A DNA stretch of 64,000 bases from NCBI GenBank assembly GCA_003248075.1, contig QJYK01000276.1, positions 62,001-126,000 of the forward strand. Reading direction: 5' to 3'. This document shows, in pieces, positions 49,815 to 59,694 of the stretch. The DNA comes from Gemmatimonadota bacterium (lineage in GTDB: Bacteria; Gemmatimonadota; Gemmatimonadetes; Longimicrobiales; Gaopeijiaceae). Below the pieces are notes generated by a model. The model ran no database searches. It saw only the letters and a list, made by a program, of their open reading frames with translations, and was not told the DNA's origin. How positions within the stretch are numbered: position 1 is the stretch's first letter; each line of letters starts with the position of its first letter. A program made the translations under genes and the position numbers.

Positions 49815-51158
49815 ATGCTGCTCGCGCCCGAGCGCCTGGACCGGCCGTTCGGCGATCCGCTGATCGGGCGTGTCTTCCCACCGCTGGCCACCGGGGTGCA
49901 CTGGGGTCTGGAGCGCACGACCCGGGCGCTTGAGTCCCTCGGCGACCCGCACCGGCGGCTGCGCTGTCTGCATATCGGCGGAACCAACGGGAAGGGCTCG
50001 GTCACCACCACGCTCGCGGCCGTGCTCGACCGTGCGGGGCACCGCGTGGGCTGCTTCACGTCGCCTCATCTGTGCTCGTTCCGGGAGCGCTTCGTGGTCG
50101 GCGGGACCGCACTCTCGGAGGACACCCTCATCGGGTATGCCGACGAGGTCCGTGACGCCGTGGTCCGCTTCGGGCTCACGTTCTTCGAGGCGGTCACGGT
50201 GCTGGGACTTCATGCGTTCGTGAGGGCCGGCGTGGATGTGGCCGTGATCGAAGTCGGTCTCGGCGGCCGGCTCGACGCCACCAACGTGGTGGCTCCCATG
50301 GTGTCCGCGGTGACCAACGTGGCGATGGACCACGCCGACTATCTCGGCGATACGCTTACGGCCATCGCGCGCGAGAAGGCCGGCATCATGAAGCCGGGGG
50401 TACCCTTCCTGACCGCCGAGATCGACCCCGAGCTGCTGACGGTCTTCCTCGGGGTCGCCCACGCCGTCGCAGCCCCGTTCTACCCCATCGACCCGTCGGG
50501 AGTCGTCGCCGACCTGCTGGTCGACGCGGGCGGCACGACGTTCAGGTTGAACACCCGCGCCTGGGGCGACATCCGCGTGCACACGCCGTTGGTGGGACGT
50601 CACCAGGCCGCCAACGCCGCGCTCGCCGTGGCGATGCTCGAGCATCTCCCGGCCGATCTCCGGCCCGCGGTGGATGCGGTGGTTGCCGGCCTCGAGGGGG
50701 TGGTGCATCCGGGCAGGGACCAGATCGAGACCGTGGAGGGCGGGACCTGGCTCTTCGACGTGGCCCACAACACCGCCGGGATCGAGTCGCTGGTCGACAC
50801 GATCGATCGACTGGAGCTGCCCCGGCCTCTGATCGCCCTCGTGGGCGTTCTGGGCGACAAGAACTGGAGGGAGATGCTTCCTCCGCTCTTCCGGCGCGCC
50901 ACGGGGGCGGTGCTGACCCAGCCGCCCTCCGCTCCTCCCGAGCGGCGGTGGAGCCCGGCCGAGGCCGCCGCGGCCGTGGCCGGAACCTCGGCGATCCGGG
51001 TCGAGGAAGACTTCGGGAGGGCCATGACCGTCGCCCGGGAGTTGGCGGGGTCCGGGACCGTCGTGGTCACCGGCTCGGTACACACCGTCGGCTCGGCGCT
51101 GCGGGTGCTCCACCGGGAACCGCTGAGCACCGCGTCGAACGGGCCGACGCGCGGTTGA
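49815..51158 (+). CDS. folC: Folylpolyglutamate/dihydrofolate synthase
   Basis: FolC adds glutamates to folates and may also make dihydrofolate from dihydropteroate. The Mur-ligase-like protein has the ATP loop HIGGTNGKGSVTTTLA, FTSPHLCSFRERF, EVGLGGRLDATNVV, the AIAREKAGIMKPGVP lysine region, and LFDVAHNTAGIESL with VLGDKNWREM in the C-terminal domain. ATG 49815 is preferred over GTG 49785 because GGGAGG lies five bases before it. Product 447 aa. The accD-folC pairing is common in bacteria. Its stop lies within the hisS promoter. Confidence 0.92.
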   Translation: MLLAPERLDRPFGDPLIGRVFPPLATGVHWGLERTTRALESLGDPHRRLRCLHIGGTNGKGSVTTTLAAVLDRAGHRVGCFTSPHLCSFRERFVVGGTALSEDTLIGYADEVRDAVVRFGLTFFEAVTVLGLHAFVRAGVDVAVIEVGLGGRLDATNVVAPMVSAVTNVAMDHADYLGDTLTAIAREKAGIMKPGVPFLTAEIDPELLTVFLGVAHAVAAPFYPIDPSGVVADLLVDAGGTTFRLNTRAWGDIRVHTPLVGRHQAANAALAVAMLEHLPADLRPAVDAVVAGLEGVVHPGRDQIETVEGGTWLFDVAHNTAGIESLVDTIDRLELPRPLIALVGVLGDKNWREMLPPLFRRATGAVLTQPPSAPPERRWSPAEAAAAVAGTSAIRVEEDFGRAMTVARELAGSGTVVVTGSVHTVGSALRVLHREPLSTASNGPTRG

Positions 51159-51182
51159 TAGGAGGCCCGTCTCCGCTAGATT
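51155..51182 (+). promoter_or_regulatory. Promoter of hisS, positioned for a near-leaderless mRNA
   Basis: TTGATA (51155-51160), a 16-base spacer and TAGATT (51177-51182) form a strong sigma70-like promoter that overlaps the folC stop. Only nine bases separate the -10 box from ATG 51192, so transcription should begin 1-4 bases before the start codon. No SD exists in that interval. This is the geometry of leaderless genes. Confidence 0.6.
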
Positions 51183-51191
51183 CCGCGGTTC

Positions 51192-52478
51192 ATGACGGCT
51201 CAGAGCTTCTCCCGACTTCCCGGCTTCCGCGACTTCCCGCCGGAGGACCTGGCATTCCGCGCCCATATCTTCGAGGCGTGGCGTACGGTGGCGCGGCGAT
51301 ACGGTTTCCAGGAATACGACGGACCACCGCTCGAGGCGCTCGATCTCTACGTGGAGAAGAGCGGCGAGGAGATCGTGGGGCAGTTGTACGCCTTCACGGA
51401 CAAGGGGGACCGGGAAGTGGCGCTGCGCCCCGAGATGACGCCGTCGCTGGCACGCATCCTGGCCGAGCGCTCGCGTGCTTTGCCCAAGCCGATCCGCTGG
51501 TTCTCCATCCCGCAGCTCTTCAGATACGAGCGGCAGCAGCGCGGCCGTCTACGAGAGCATTTCCAGTGGAACGTCGACATCGTGGGCGAGGAGGGTGTCG
51601 CGGCCGACGCGGAAGTACTTGCGGTGGCGATCGACGGTCTGAGGGAGCTTGGGCTGGGCCCCGAAGACTTCAGGGCGCGCGTGTCGGATCGACGCTTGCT
51701 CTCGGCCATCCTCTCGAGCACGGGGGTCGAGCCGGCCGGGATGGACGACGCCTTCGCGGCGATCGACAAGATCGAGCGAGAGCCTCGCGAACGCGTCCGG
51801 GCCCGCCTGGCCGGCGCGGGGGTGGGCGAGTCGGACGCGGACGCGGTGCTCACGCTCTTCCAAGACGGAGGTGCCGAGGCGGCTCGCGAAGCCTTCGGAG
51901 GCCGGGAGGCGGTCGACTCGGAACTGGCGCGACTCGAGGAATACGTGGCCATCCTGGGCGCGATGGGCCTGGGTGCCTTCGTGGAGGTGGATCTGGCCAT
52001 CGTTCGCGGCCTGGCGTACTACACGGGAATCGTGTTCGAGCTGTTCGACCGTCTGGGCTCGCTGCGCGCGATCTGTGGGGGAGGCCGCTACGATCGGCTT
52101 CTCGAGCGCGTGGGCGGAGAGGCGTTGCCGGCGGTGGGGTTCGGGATGGGCGACGTGGTCCTGGGGGAGCTCCTCCGCGAGCGGGGAAGGGCCCCCGGGC
52201 ACGCTCGGGGGGTCGACGACTACCTCGTGGTCATCGGCGAGGCGCAGCGGTCCGTGATGCTCCGGGTGGCCCACGCGCTGCGCTCGAGCGGGCGGAGTGT
52301 GCTCTATTCACTCAAGGACCAATCGGTGCGAAAGCAGTTCAAGGCCGCGGAGTCCGAGGGGGCCGCGCGCGTGCTGGTGCTCGGCCCGGACGAGGCGGCG
52401 CGGGGCGTCCTGGTGGCGCGGGACATGGGGACCGGGTTGGAGGAGGAGATCGCGATCACGGCGTTGGAGGCGGGGTGA
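51192..52478 (+). CDS. hisS: Histidyl-tRNA synthetase
   Basis: HisRS charges tRNA-His. The 428-aa class II enzyme has motif 1 (RLPGFRDFPPEDLAFRAHIF) and REVALRPEMTPSLARIL near residue 75. Motif 2 is FRYERQQRGRLREHFQWNVD, histidine motif A is VRGLAYYTGIVFELFD and motif B is ICGGGRYDRLLERVGG. A C-terminal anticodon domain (DYLVVIGEAQRSVMLRVAHA) is present, so it is not HisZ. The PEMTPSLAR variant differs from E. coli-like PEGTAGCVR; the enzyme may belong to the other bacterial HisRS branch. The start appears to be near-leaderless. Confidence 0.92.
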   Translation: MTAQSFSRLPGFRDFPPEDLAFRAHIFEAWRTVARRYGFQEYDGPPLEALDLYVEKSGEEIVGQLYAFTDKGDREVALRPEMTPSLARILAERSRALPKPIRWFSIPQLFRYERQQRGRLREHFQWNVDIVGEEGVAADAEVLAVAIDGLRELGLGPEDFRARVSDRRLLSAILSSTGVEPAGMDDAFAAIDKIEREPRERVRARLAGAGVGESDADAVLTLFQDGGAEAAREAFGGREAVDSELARLEEYVAILGAMGLGAFVEVDLAIVRGLAYYTGIVFELFDRLGSLRAICGGGRYDRLLERVGGEALPAVGFGMGDVVLGELLRERGRAPGHARGVDDYLVVIGEAQRSVMLRVAHALRSSGRSVLYSLKDQSVRKQFKAAESEGAARVLVLGPDEAARGVLVARDMGTGLEEEIAITALEAG

Positions 52479-52497
52479 CCCGCCGGCCGGATCAGCC

Positions 52498-52812
52498 GTG
52501 ACGTCCCCCCGCCACGACGAGGAGGCCGCCCGGCGCGCGCGTGAGGTGGCGGCGCGCGCCATCCGGCGGCTGGACATCTTGGAGTGGGTGATCCTCGGCG
52601 CGACCGCGCTGCTCGCGGTGGTGGGGGGATGGCTGGTGGCGGTCCTGGTGGCGACCGCGGCCGGGCTCCCTTTCGGCCCCGTGTGGACCGTGGCCGCGCT
52701 CCTGCTCATCGGTGTTCCGGTGGGGATCAAGATCCGACGGGTCCGCAGCGAAGAGCTCGAACGAGAACGGCGGAGACGAAGCGAACAGTCATGGGCGAAG
52801 AGAAGAAGCTGA
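52498..52812 (+). CDS. Small two-helix membrane protein
   Basis: A 104-aa protein with a charged, Arg-rich N-terminus (EEAARRAREVAARAIRRLDI). Two membrane helices follow (residues ~30-55 and ~60-78: WVILGATALLAVVGGWLVAV and TVAALLLIGVPVGI), then a strongly basic C-terminal helix. I do not recognise the family. GTG 52498 follows hisS by 19 bases and the stop lies 22 bases inside the proS start, so it is sandwiched between two synthetase genes and probably coupled to proS. Function unknown. Confidence 0.55.
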   Translation: MTSPRHDEEAARRAREVAARAIRRLDILEWVILGATALLAVVGGWLVAVLVATAAGLPFGPVWTVAALLLIGVPVGIKIRRVRSEELERERRRRSEQSWAKRRS

Positions 52813-54254
52813 CTCCGAGGGGCGAAGACTTCGCCGCCTGGTACAACGAGGTCGTCCAGCGCGCGGAGCTCGCGGACTACTCCCCCGTGCGGGGCAGCAT
52901 GGTCATCCGGCCCTGGGGTTACGGGATCTGGGAGAACATGCAAAGGGCCCTGGACTCCATGTTCAAGGAGACCGGGCACGAGAACGCCTACTTCCCCCTG
53001 CTCATCCCCATGAGCTTCATCGAGCGGGAGAAGGAGCACGTCGAGGGTTTCGCGCCCGAGCTCGCGATCGTCACCCAAGCGGGAGGCAAGGAGCTCGAAG
53101 AGCCGTTCGCGATCCGGCCGACGTCCGAGACGATCATCTACGCGATGTACGCCAAATGGGTTCAGAGCTATCGGGATCTGCCGATCCTCATGAACCAGTG
53201 GGCGAACGTGGTGCGCTGGGAGATGCGCACACGTCTCTTCCTGCGCACCGCCGAGTTCCTCTGGCAGGAGGGCCATACCGCCCACGCCACGGCGGAGGAG
53301 GCCGAAGAGGAGACGCTACTCATCCTGGGGATCTACCGCCGGTTCATGGACGAGTGGATCGCCATGCCGCCGATCACCGGCCTCAAGACGGATTCCGAGA
53401 AGTTCGCCGGTGCCGTTCGCTCGTACGCCTGCGAGGCCTTGATGCAGGACAATCGGGCCCTCCAGGCGGGCACGTCCCATTTCCTGGGCCAGAACTTCGC
53501 CCGCCAGTTCGATCTGAAGTTCCAGTCGGTGGAGGGAAGGGAAGAGTACGCGTGGAACACGTCCTGGGGCGTGTCGACCCGGTTGGTCGGCGGCATGGTG
53601 ATGACCCACGGGGACGACGCGGGCGTGGTCGTGCCCCCCCGGCTGGCTCCTGTCCAGGTGGTCGTCGTGCCCATCCTGCGCGGGGACGATACCCAATCCA
53701 GGGTCCTGGCCAAGGCCCACGAAGTGTGCGCGCGCCTGAAGGAGCTGGGGGTCCGGGCCAAGGTCGACGCCCGCGAGCACCTGTCGCCGGGCAACAAGTT
53801 CTACGAATGGGAACGCAAGGGCGTCCCGTTCCGGGTCGAGATCGGCCCCAAGGACCTGGAAAAGGGCCAGCTCGCGATCGCCCGACGGGTGGTCCCCGAG
53901 GGCGCGAAACGGAAGGAGTTCGTCGCCGAGGCCGAAGCCATCGCCTCCTTTTCGGCCCGGCTCGAGGACCTGCAGAGCGAGCTGCGGGAAGCCGCGGCCG
54001 CGCGCCGGGAGGCCAATACCCTCCGTGGGGTCGGCTCCCTGGGCGAGCTGCAGGAGGCGCTGGACTCCGGCGCCGGCTTCGTGCTCACCGGCTGGAGCGG
54101 GGACCCGGCCGTGGAGGAGCGGGTCAAGGAACTGACGCGGGCCACCGCACGCGTCGTCCCCGGACCCGAGTTCCGCTCGGAGACCCCGCCGCAACGATGC
54201 GTGTCGGGAGACGGGCCGTCGAAGATGGAGGTGGCTTGGGCGAGGGCCTACTGA
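52791..54254 (+). CDS. proS: Prolyl-tRNA synthetase, archaeal/eukaryotic-type
   Basis: ProRS charges tRNA-Pro. At 487 aa and with the motifs VIRPWGYGIWENMQRALDSM, KELEEPFAIRPTSETIIYAM, RWEMRTRLFLRTAEFLWQEG and TSHFLGQNFARQFDL it belongs to the archaeal/eukaryotic-like (type 3) branch found in Thermus and some bacteria. It lacks the INS editing insertion of E. coli ProRS. It has the extra C-terminal zinc-like domain and ends in Tyr, which inserts into the active site in this branch. ATG 52791 follows a weak purine-rich stretch. Its end overlaps lysA by 19 bases. Confidence 0.94.
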   Translation: MGEEKKLTPRGEDFAAWYNEVVQRAELADYSPVRGSMVIRPWGYGIWENMQRALDSMFKETGHENAYFPLLIPMSFIEREKEHVEGFAPELAIVTQAGGKELEEPFAIRPTSETIIYAMYAKWVQSYRDLPILMNQWANVVRWEMRTRLFLRTAEFLWQEGHTAHATAEEAEEETLLILGIYRRFMDEWIAMPPITGLKTDSEKFAGAVRSYACEALMQDNRALQAGTSHFLGQNFARQFDLKFQSVEGREEYAWNTSWGVSTRLVGGMVMTHGDDAGVVVPPRLAPVQVVVVPILRGDDTQSRVLAKAHEVCARLKELGVRAKVDAREHLSPGNKFYEWERKGVPFRVEIGPKDLEKGQLAIARRVVPEGAKRKEFVAEAEAIASFSARLEDLQSELREAAAARREANTLRGVGSLGELQEALDSGAGFVLTGWSGDPAVEERVKELTRATARVVPGPEFRSETPPQRCVSGDGPSKMEVAWARAY

Positions 54255-55513
54255 CCGGTCCCTTTCCCCGGGTCGGTGGGGAGCTTCGTTGCGGCTCCCA
54301 CCGGATCGCGGACCTGGCCGAGCGCTTCGGAACGCCCCTGTACGTGTACGACATGGATCGGGTGCGGGAGCGCGTCGACCGCTTTCAGAGGGCGTTCGCC
54401 GGCGTCGACCACCTCGTCGCCTACTCGGTGAAGGCCAACGGGAACCTCACGCTGCTCCGGCGTCTCGGGGCCCTGGGATGCGGCGCCGACATCACGAGCC
54501 GGGGGGAGCTCTTCCGAGCCCTCCGGGCGGGAATAGACCCAGGGCGGATCCTGTTCGCGGGTGTGGGCAAGAGCGAGCTCGAGATCCGCGAGGCGCTGGA
54601 TGCCGGGATCTATGCATTCAACGTGGAGAGCGCCGGCGAGCTCGAGCGGATCGACGCGGTCGCGACATCCCTCGGTGTGCGCGCGCCGTTCGCGCTGAGG
54701 GTCAACCCGGACATCCTCTCCCCGACGCCCCACGAATACACGGCCACGGGACACGCCGAATCGAAGTTCGGTGTCCCCCTGACCGAAGCCCTGAGGCTGT
54801 ACCGTTGGGCCAGCGGCCGGCGACATCTCGAAGTCCGGGGAATCGACGTGCACATCGGCTCGCAGATCATCGACCCGGAGCCGTACTTTAGGGCGCTGTC
54901 GGGCATCCTGGACATCGTGGCCGACCTCGGCAGGGAAGGGATCGGCCTCGAGTTCCTGGACATCGGCGGCGGCTTCGGGATTTCGTACGACGCCGGCCCC
55001 GAGATGGACGTCGAGACCCTGGCCCGCGAGGTCGTGCCGACCGTGCGCAAGGCCGGCCTTCGGCTGGTTCTCGAGCCCGGCCGGTCCGTGGTCGGTGACG
55101 CGGGCATCCTGGTCACCCGCGTCCACTACGTGAAACGGGGCGGGAAGACGTTCGTCATCGTCGACGGCGGCATGAGCGAGCTCATTCGCCCGAGCCACTA
55201 CGGCGGGTTCCACGCCATCGAGCGCGTCGACGACCGCGCCCCCCGACCGACGGAAGTCGTGGACGTGGTAGGGCCGATCTGCGAAACGGGGGACTTCCTC
55301 GCCCGTGACCGGGCTCTGGAACTCCCCGAGACCGGCGAGCTGCTGGCGGTGCGTGCGGTGGGCGCGTACGGCTTCGCCATGGCCTCCAACTACAACGGCC
55401 GGCTGCGGCCGGCGGAATGTCTGATCGAAGGCGAGCGGATCTCGCTGGTGCGCCGGCGCGAGACGCTCGAAGACCTCATTCGAGGGGAGGACCTCCCGGA
55501 AACCGCTTCATGA
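54236..55513 (+). CDS. lysA: Diaminopimelate decarboxylase
   Basis: LysA decarboxylates meso-diaminopimelate to L-lysine with PLP. The alanine-racemase-fold domain has the PLP lysine in [18 protein letters not shown] and [27 protein letters not shown] and [17 protein letters not shown] follow. The C-terminal domain has [12 protein letters not shown] and [18 protein letters not shown]. The start is most likely TTG 54236, inside proS, because GGAGG lies four bases upstream; 425 aa results. An open frame of >900 residues upstream is the proS shadow. The stop overlaps the guaA ATG. Confidence 0.93.
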   Translation: MGEGLLTGPFPRVGGELRCGSHRIADLAERFGTPLYVYDMDRVRERVDRFQRAFAGVDHLVAYSVKANGNLTLLRRLGALGCGADITSRGELFRALRAGIDPGRILFAGVGKSELEIREALDAGIYAFNVESAGELERIDAVATSLGVRAPFALRVNPDILSPTPHEYTATGHAESKFGVPLTEALRLYRWASGRRHLEVRGIDVHIGSQIIDPEPYFRALSGILDIVADLGREGIGLEFLDIGGGFGISYDAGPEMDVETLAREVVPTVRKAGLRLVLEPGRSVVGDAGILVTRVHYVKRGGKTFVIVDGGMSELIRPSHYGGFHAIERVDDRAPRPTEVVDVVGPICETGDFLARDRALELPETGELLAVRAVGAYGFAMASNYNGRLRPAECLIEGERISLVRRRETLEDLIRGEDLPETAS

Positions 55514-57060
55514 ACCGAGACCACGACCGCATTCTCATCCTCGACTTCGGCTCCCAATTCACCCAGCTCATCGCCCGCCGGATCCGGGAGGAGCGCGTCT
55601 ACTGCGAGATCCATCCCTCGACGCGCTCGCTGGATTGGATTCGCGCGTGGAACCCCCGTGGCATCGTGCTGTCAGGCGGGCCGTCGTCGGTCTACGACGA
55701 GGGCGTGCCCACGACGGACCCGGGGATCCTCGCAGAGGGCTTTCCGATCCTGGGGATCTGCTACGGGATGCAGCTCATCGCGCACTTCGAGGGCGGGAAG
55801 GTCCAGCACGGCCACCGCGAATATGGACGGGCCGAGCTGGTCGTGGAGTCCCCGGAGGGCCTCTTCGCCGGGTTCGATCCGGCGGACCCGACCACGGTGT
55901 GGTGCTCGCACGGGGACCACGTGGACGAGCCGCCCGAGGGGTACGTCCGACTCGCCTCCACATCGTCGCTGCCCACCGCGGCCTTCCGCGCTGAGGATCG
56001 CCCCATCTGGGGGGTCCAGTTCCACCCCGAGGTGGCGCACACCCGTCGGGGGGACGAGATCCTGTCGAACTTCCTGTTCGAGGTGTGCGGCTGTCGTCCG
56101 ACGTGGACGGCTGGCGCGTTCATCGAGGAAACCGTCGAGCGCGTGCGCTCCCAGGTCGGTGACGGCACGGCGATCTGCGGCCTTTCGGGAGGCGTCGATT
56201 CCTCCGTCGCCGCCGTGCTGGTACACCGCGCGATCGGAGATCGCCTGACCTGCATCTTCGTCGACCACGGCCTGCTCCGTAAGAACGAACGTGAGCAAGT
56301 AGAGCGTATGTTCCGTAATCACTATGACATACGTCTCATCGTCGAAGATGCTTCCGAGCTCTTTCTGGAGCGGCTGCGGGGCGTGACCGACCCGGAGGAG
56401 AAGCGACGACGCATCGGAAACACGTTCATCGAGGTCTTCGACGCCACGGCCGCCCGCGAAGGAACCGGGGCACGCTTCCTGGTTCAGGGCACGCTCTATC
56501 CGGACGTCATCGAGTCCGTGTCCGCTGGCGGCCCTTCGGTCACCATCAAGACCCACCACAACGTCGGGGGCCTTCCCCAGGACATGCCCTTCGAGCTCGT
56601 CGAGCCCCTCCGCGAGCTGTTCAAGGACGAGGTGAGACAGGTGGGGCGGGAGCTCGGGCTGCCCGAGGATTTCGTGGGCCGGCATCCGTTCCCCGGTCCG
56701 GGGCTGGCGATCCGCATCCTCGGGGAGGTGACGACCGAACGACTGGCGATGTTGAGGGACGCCGACGCCGTCTACCTCGAGGAGATCCGAGGGGCCGGGC
56801 TCTACGACGAGATCTGGCAGGCGTTCGCGGTCCTGCTCCCGGTCCGGTCCGTCGGCGTCATGGGGGACGCCCGAACCTACGAGAACGTGCTGGCGCTTCG
56901 CGCGGTCACCTCGAGGGACGGAATGACGGCCGACTGGTACGCGTTCCCGCACGACGTGCTCGGGAGGATCTCGACGCGGGTCATCAACGAGGTGAGGGGG
57001 ATCAACCGCGTCACGTACGACGTGTCTTCCAAGCCGCCCGCGACGATCGAGTGGGAGTGA
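55510..57060 (+). CDS. guaA: GMP synthase (glutamine-hydrolysing)
   Basis: GuaA aminates XMP to GMP using glutamine. The N-terminal class I amidotransferase has [18 protein letters not shown], the Cys nucleophile (about residue 84) in GICYGMQL, and the His/Glu pair in VQFHPEVAH. The PP-loop ATP-pyrophosphatase ([17 protein letters not shown], around residue 226) and the C-terminal dimerisation domain ([33 protein letters not shown]) follow. Its 516 aa is typical. ATG 55510 overlaps lysA (ATGA). It ends the large plus-strand block and meets a convergent kinase gene 42 bases on. Confidence 0.96.
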   Translation: MNRDHDRILILDFGSQFTQLIARRIREERVYCEIHPSTRSLDWIRAWNPRGIVLSGGPSSVYDEGVPTTDPGILAEGFPILGICYGMQLIAHFEGGKVQHGHREYGRAELVVESPEGLFAGFDPADPTTVWCSHGDHVDEPPEGYVRLASTSSLPTAAFRAEDRPIWGVQFHPEVAHTRRGDEILSNFLFEVCGCRPTWTAGAFIEETVERVRSQVGDGTAICGLSGGVDSSVAAVLVHRAIGDRLTCIFVDHGLLRKNEREQVERMFRNHYDIRLIVEDASELFLERLRGVTDPEEKRRRIGNTFIEVFDATAAREGTGARFLVQGTLYPDVIESVSAGGPSVTIKTHHNVGGLPQDMPFELVEPLRELFKDEVRQVGRELGLPEDFVGRHPFPGPGLAIRILGEVTTERLAMLRDADAVYLEEIRGAGLYDEIWQAFAVLLPVRSVGVMGDARTYENVLALRAVTSRDGMTADWYAFPHDVLGRISTRVINEVRGINRVTYDVSSKPPATIEWE

Positions 57061-57102
57061 GCAAACGACGCGACGGGGCCTGGGAAAGACCTGCGCGGGG
57101 GA

Positions 57103-59694
57103 CTACGGGTCGCCCGGACGCCCTCCCGCCAGCCGGGAAACGGCTTCTCGGAGTGCCGCGGGGCTGACGGGCTTGCTGATCAGCTCGGTCGGGCCGTTCG
57201 CGAACCCGGCCTCGAGGCTCACGTTCGCGTGTCCGCTGATCAGCACGGCCGGTAGGCCCGGCCGATCGGAGCGGACCGCGGCCACGAGGTCCGGTCCCTT
57301 CATCTCGGGCATCATCACGTCGGAGACCACGAGGTGGAGGGGGCCCTCCCAGCTGCGGGCCCGCTCCAGGGCGGCGCGACCGTCGGGTGCCACCAGGACC
57401 TCGTGCCCGGCCTGCTCGAGAACCCGGGTGAGCAGGGCCCGGACTCTCGGATCGTCCTCAGCCAGCAGGATCGTGCACCGCGTCCCCGCACCGCTGTCGC
57501 CAGCCTCGGACCCCTCGCCCAGCGGGGGCACCGTGTAGACGTGGCCTTCGGGCAGGCGGATGCGGAAGGTGGTCCCCCGGCCGGGCTCGCTCTCCACGTC
57601 GACCCGACCATGGGCGCTACGGACGATCTCGGCCACCGTGACGAGGCCGAGCCCCGTGCCATGGCTCTTGGTCGTGAAGAAGGGGTCGAAGATGCGAGGA
57701 AGGACCTCGGGCGGGATGCCCAGGCCGGTGTCGGACACCTCGAAGCGGATCTGGCGGGAATCGCCGTCCGCGGCATGGGTCGAGATCTTGAGGCGGCCCC
57801 CGTCCGGCATGGCGTCGCGCGCGTTCAATGCCAGGTTGAGGACCATCTGCTCGGCCTGCACGGGGTCCAACCACACGGGACCCACCTCCGGATCCAACGC
57901 GCGCACGACTTCGATGTCGGCGGGAATGACCCGGCGCAGGAAGGCCGTGAGGCGCTCGACCACGTGGTTCAGGTTGACGGGCTCGGAATGCACGGTCTGT
58001 CGGGTGGTGATTCCCAGCAGCTGACGCGTCAGGGCTCCACCCATGTGGGCGCCTTCCAGGATCTTGCGGACGTGCTCGGCCGACTCGGGGCCGGGGCCCT
58101 CCTCGATCTCCGTGGAAAGGAGCTCCGCGTATCCCGAGATGGCGGTCAGGAGGTTGTTGAAGTCGTGGGCGACGCCTCCGGCCATCTGCCCGATCGCCTC
58201 GAGTTTCTCGGCCTGGCTCAGCCGCTCCGAGATCGCCTCCGCCTCGGTGACGTCCTTTCCCGTGGAGACGAAGTGCGTGATCTCTCCGGATTCGCTGCGG
58301 AGGGGCCCGATCGTCTTCTCCTCCGTGTACAGCTCACCGTTCTTTCGACGGTTGCGGAACCTGCCGCGGTAGGTGAACCCCGCCTTGATCGTCCGCCACA
58401 TCTCCGAATACACCTCGGGTGTGTGCTCCTCGGAGCGGAGCAGCCTCGGGGTCCTGCCGATCGCCTCGGACGCCGTGTACCCCGTCACGCGCTCGAAGGC
58501 CGGATTGACGTACTCGATGACGCCCTCCCGGTCGGTGATGAAGACGGGATCGGGCAGCTGCGCGATGACCCGCGCGAGCCTCCGCCCCTGATCCTCCTCG
58601 CGACTGAGGGCGAGGAGCGCCTCGTTGAAGCGGGTGGCCACCGAGCGTACCTCGGCCGGGCCCTCGGCCCGCAGCGGCCGGCGGTCGAGGAGGGCTCCCT
58701 GGGTGCCGTCCACCAGGCCGGACAGGGATCGCGTCACGGGCACGTAGACCCAGGTCAGCCCCACGGACGTGACCAGGATCAGCCCGATGGCGAGCACCAA
58801 CGACCCGCGTGCTGCCGTGAAGGCCGGACCCAGCGCCTCGCGCTCCGACCACCCGGCGTCGACTCGCCACGGCGCGCCGGGCACGGGGACGTTGGCGAAG
58901 AGCATGGGCTCGCCCTCGAGGCTGGGTCCCTCTGTCGTATAGGCTCCCGTGCCCGCGCCCGGCGGCGTGGCCATGGGAGGGGGGAACTCCTTGCCGATCC
59001 AGCGCTCCGGATCCTGGGAGCGGGCCACGATGACGCCGTCATTGCGCGAGACGGTGAGGATCGAGCCACGGGGCAGGGACAGGCTGCCCATGAAATCCTG
59101 GAAGCGGGCGAGCTCGAGCCCCACCGTCACCACGCCCACGGGGAGACCCGTCGAGTCACGCACCGGGGCCGAGAGGGCCACCGACCAGACGGGAAACCTG
59201 CGGCCGATCATCGGCCCCTCCATCGACGGCCGACCCTCGAGAGCTTCCGCCAGCCAAGCCCGGTCCGCGTAGTCGACGACGCCGACCACGCCCCCGACCT
59301 GGGAGCAGACCGGCGCGCCAGTCCGGTCGACCAGAACCAGGTTCGAAAAGAGCGGCAACGTCTCCCGGTTCCGGGCGAGCCATCCCGCACAGCCCCCGGG
59401 CGCACCGGCGAGCACGCGGTCTGCTCCCTCCGCCAGGCGCTCCGCCGCGGCCCGCGACGTGCCCAGCACCGTGCCGACGTTCGCCGCCGTCGCCTCCGCC
59501 AGGTTCAGAAGGCGCTGGACACTGGAGGCCCGTTGGGCGCGGAGGTCCTGGATCACGAGGGTGGAGAGGAGTCCTGTGACCAACAGTACGGTGCCGGTTC
59601 CCAGGATGGCGAGTCGGGCTCGGATGGACAGGACCCCGAACCGGCGCCCTCCGGGTCGGGCGCGCCGTTCCCCGGGGGCTTCTCGTCTACCCAC
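57103..59694 (-). CDS. Hybrid sensor histidine kinase with Cache and PAS domains
   Basis: The 863-aa protein has a membrane helix at residues ~25-48 and an extracytoplasmic Cache-like ligand-binding region to ~300. A second helix at ~305-328 and a HAMP-like linker follow. A PAS domain (RVIAQLPDPVFITDREGVIE) precedes the phospho-acceptor motif GGVAHDFNNLLTAISGYAEL (His near 510). An ATPase domain (FEVSDTGLGIPPEVLPRIFD, HGTGLGLVTVAEIV) and a C-terminal receiver with Asp near 789 in VVSDVMMPEMKG end the protein. HDFNN is typical of hybrid kinases that end in their own receiver. Start GTG 59694 overlaps the RidA gene by eight bases. Signal unknown. Confidence 0.88.
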   Translation of the reverse strand: MGRREAPGERRARPGGRRFGVLSIRARLAILGTGTVLLVTGLLSTLVIQDLRAQRASSVQRLLNLAEATAANVGTVLGTSRAAAERLAEGADRVLAGAPGGCAGWLARNRETLPLFSNLVLVDRTGAPVCSQVGGVVGVVDYADRAWLAEALEGRPSMEGPMIGRRFPVWSVALSAPVRDSTGLPVGVVTVGLELARFQDFMGSLSLPRGSILTVSRNDGVIVARSQDPERWIGKEFPPPMATPPGAGTGAYTTEGPSLEGEPMLFANVPVPGAPWRVDAGWSEREALGPAFTAARGSLVLAIGLILVTSVGLTWVYVPVTRSLSGLVDGTQGALLDRRPLRAEGPAEVRSVATRFNEALLALSREEDQGRRLARVIAQLPDPVFITDREGVIEYVNPAFERVTGYTASEAIGRTPRLLRSEEHTPEVYSEMWRTIKAGFTYRGRFRNRRKNGELYTEEKTIGPLRSESGEITHFVSTGKDVTEAEAISERLSQAEKLEAIGQMAGGVAHDFNNLLTAISGYAELLSTEIEEGPGPESAEHVRKILEGAHMGGALTRQLLGITTRQTVHSEPVNLNHVVERLTAFLRRVIPADIEVVRALDPEVGPVWLDPVQAEQMVLNLALNARDAMPDGGRLKISTHAADGDSRQIRFEVSDTGLGIPPEVLPRIFDPFFTTKSHGTGLGLVTVAEIVRSAHGRVDVESEPGRGTTFRIRLPEGHVYTVPPLGEGSEAGDSGAGTRCTILLAEDDPRVRALLTRVLEQAGHEVLVAPDGRAALERARSWEGPLHLVVSDVMMPEMKGPDLVAAVRSDRPGLPAVLISGHANVSLEAGFANGPTELISKPVSPAALREAVSRLAGGRPGDP

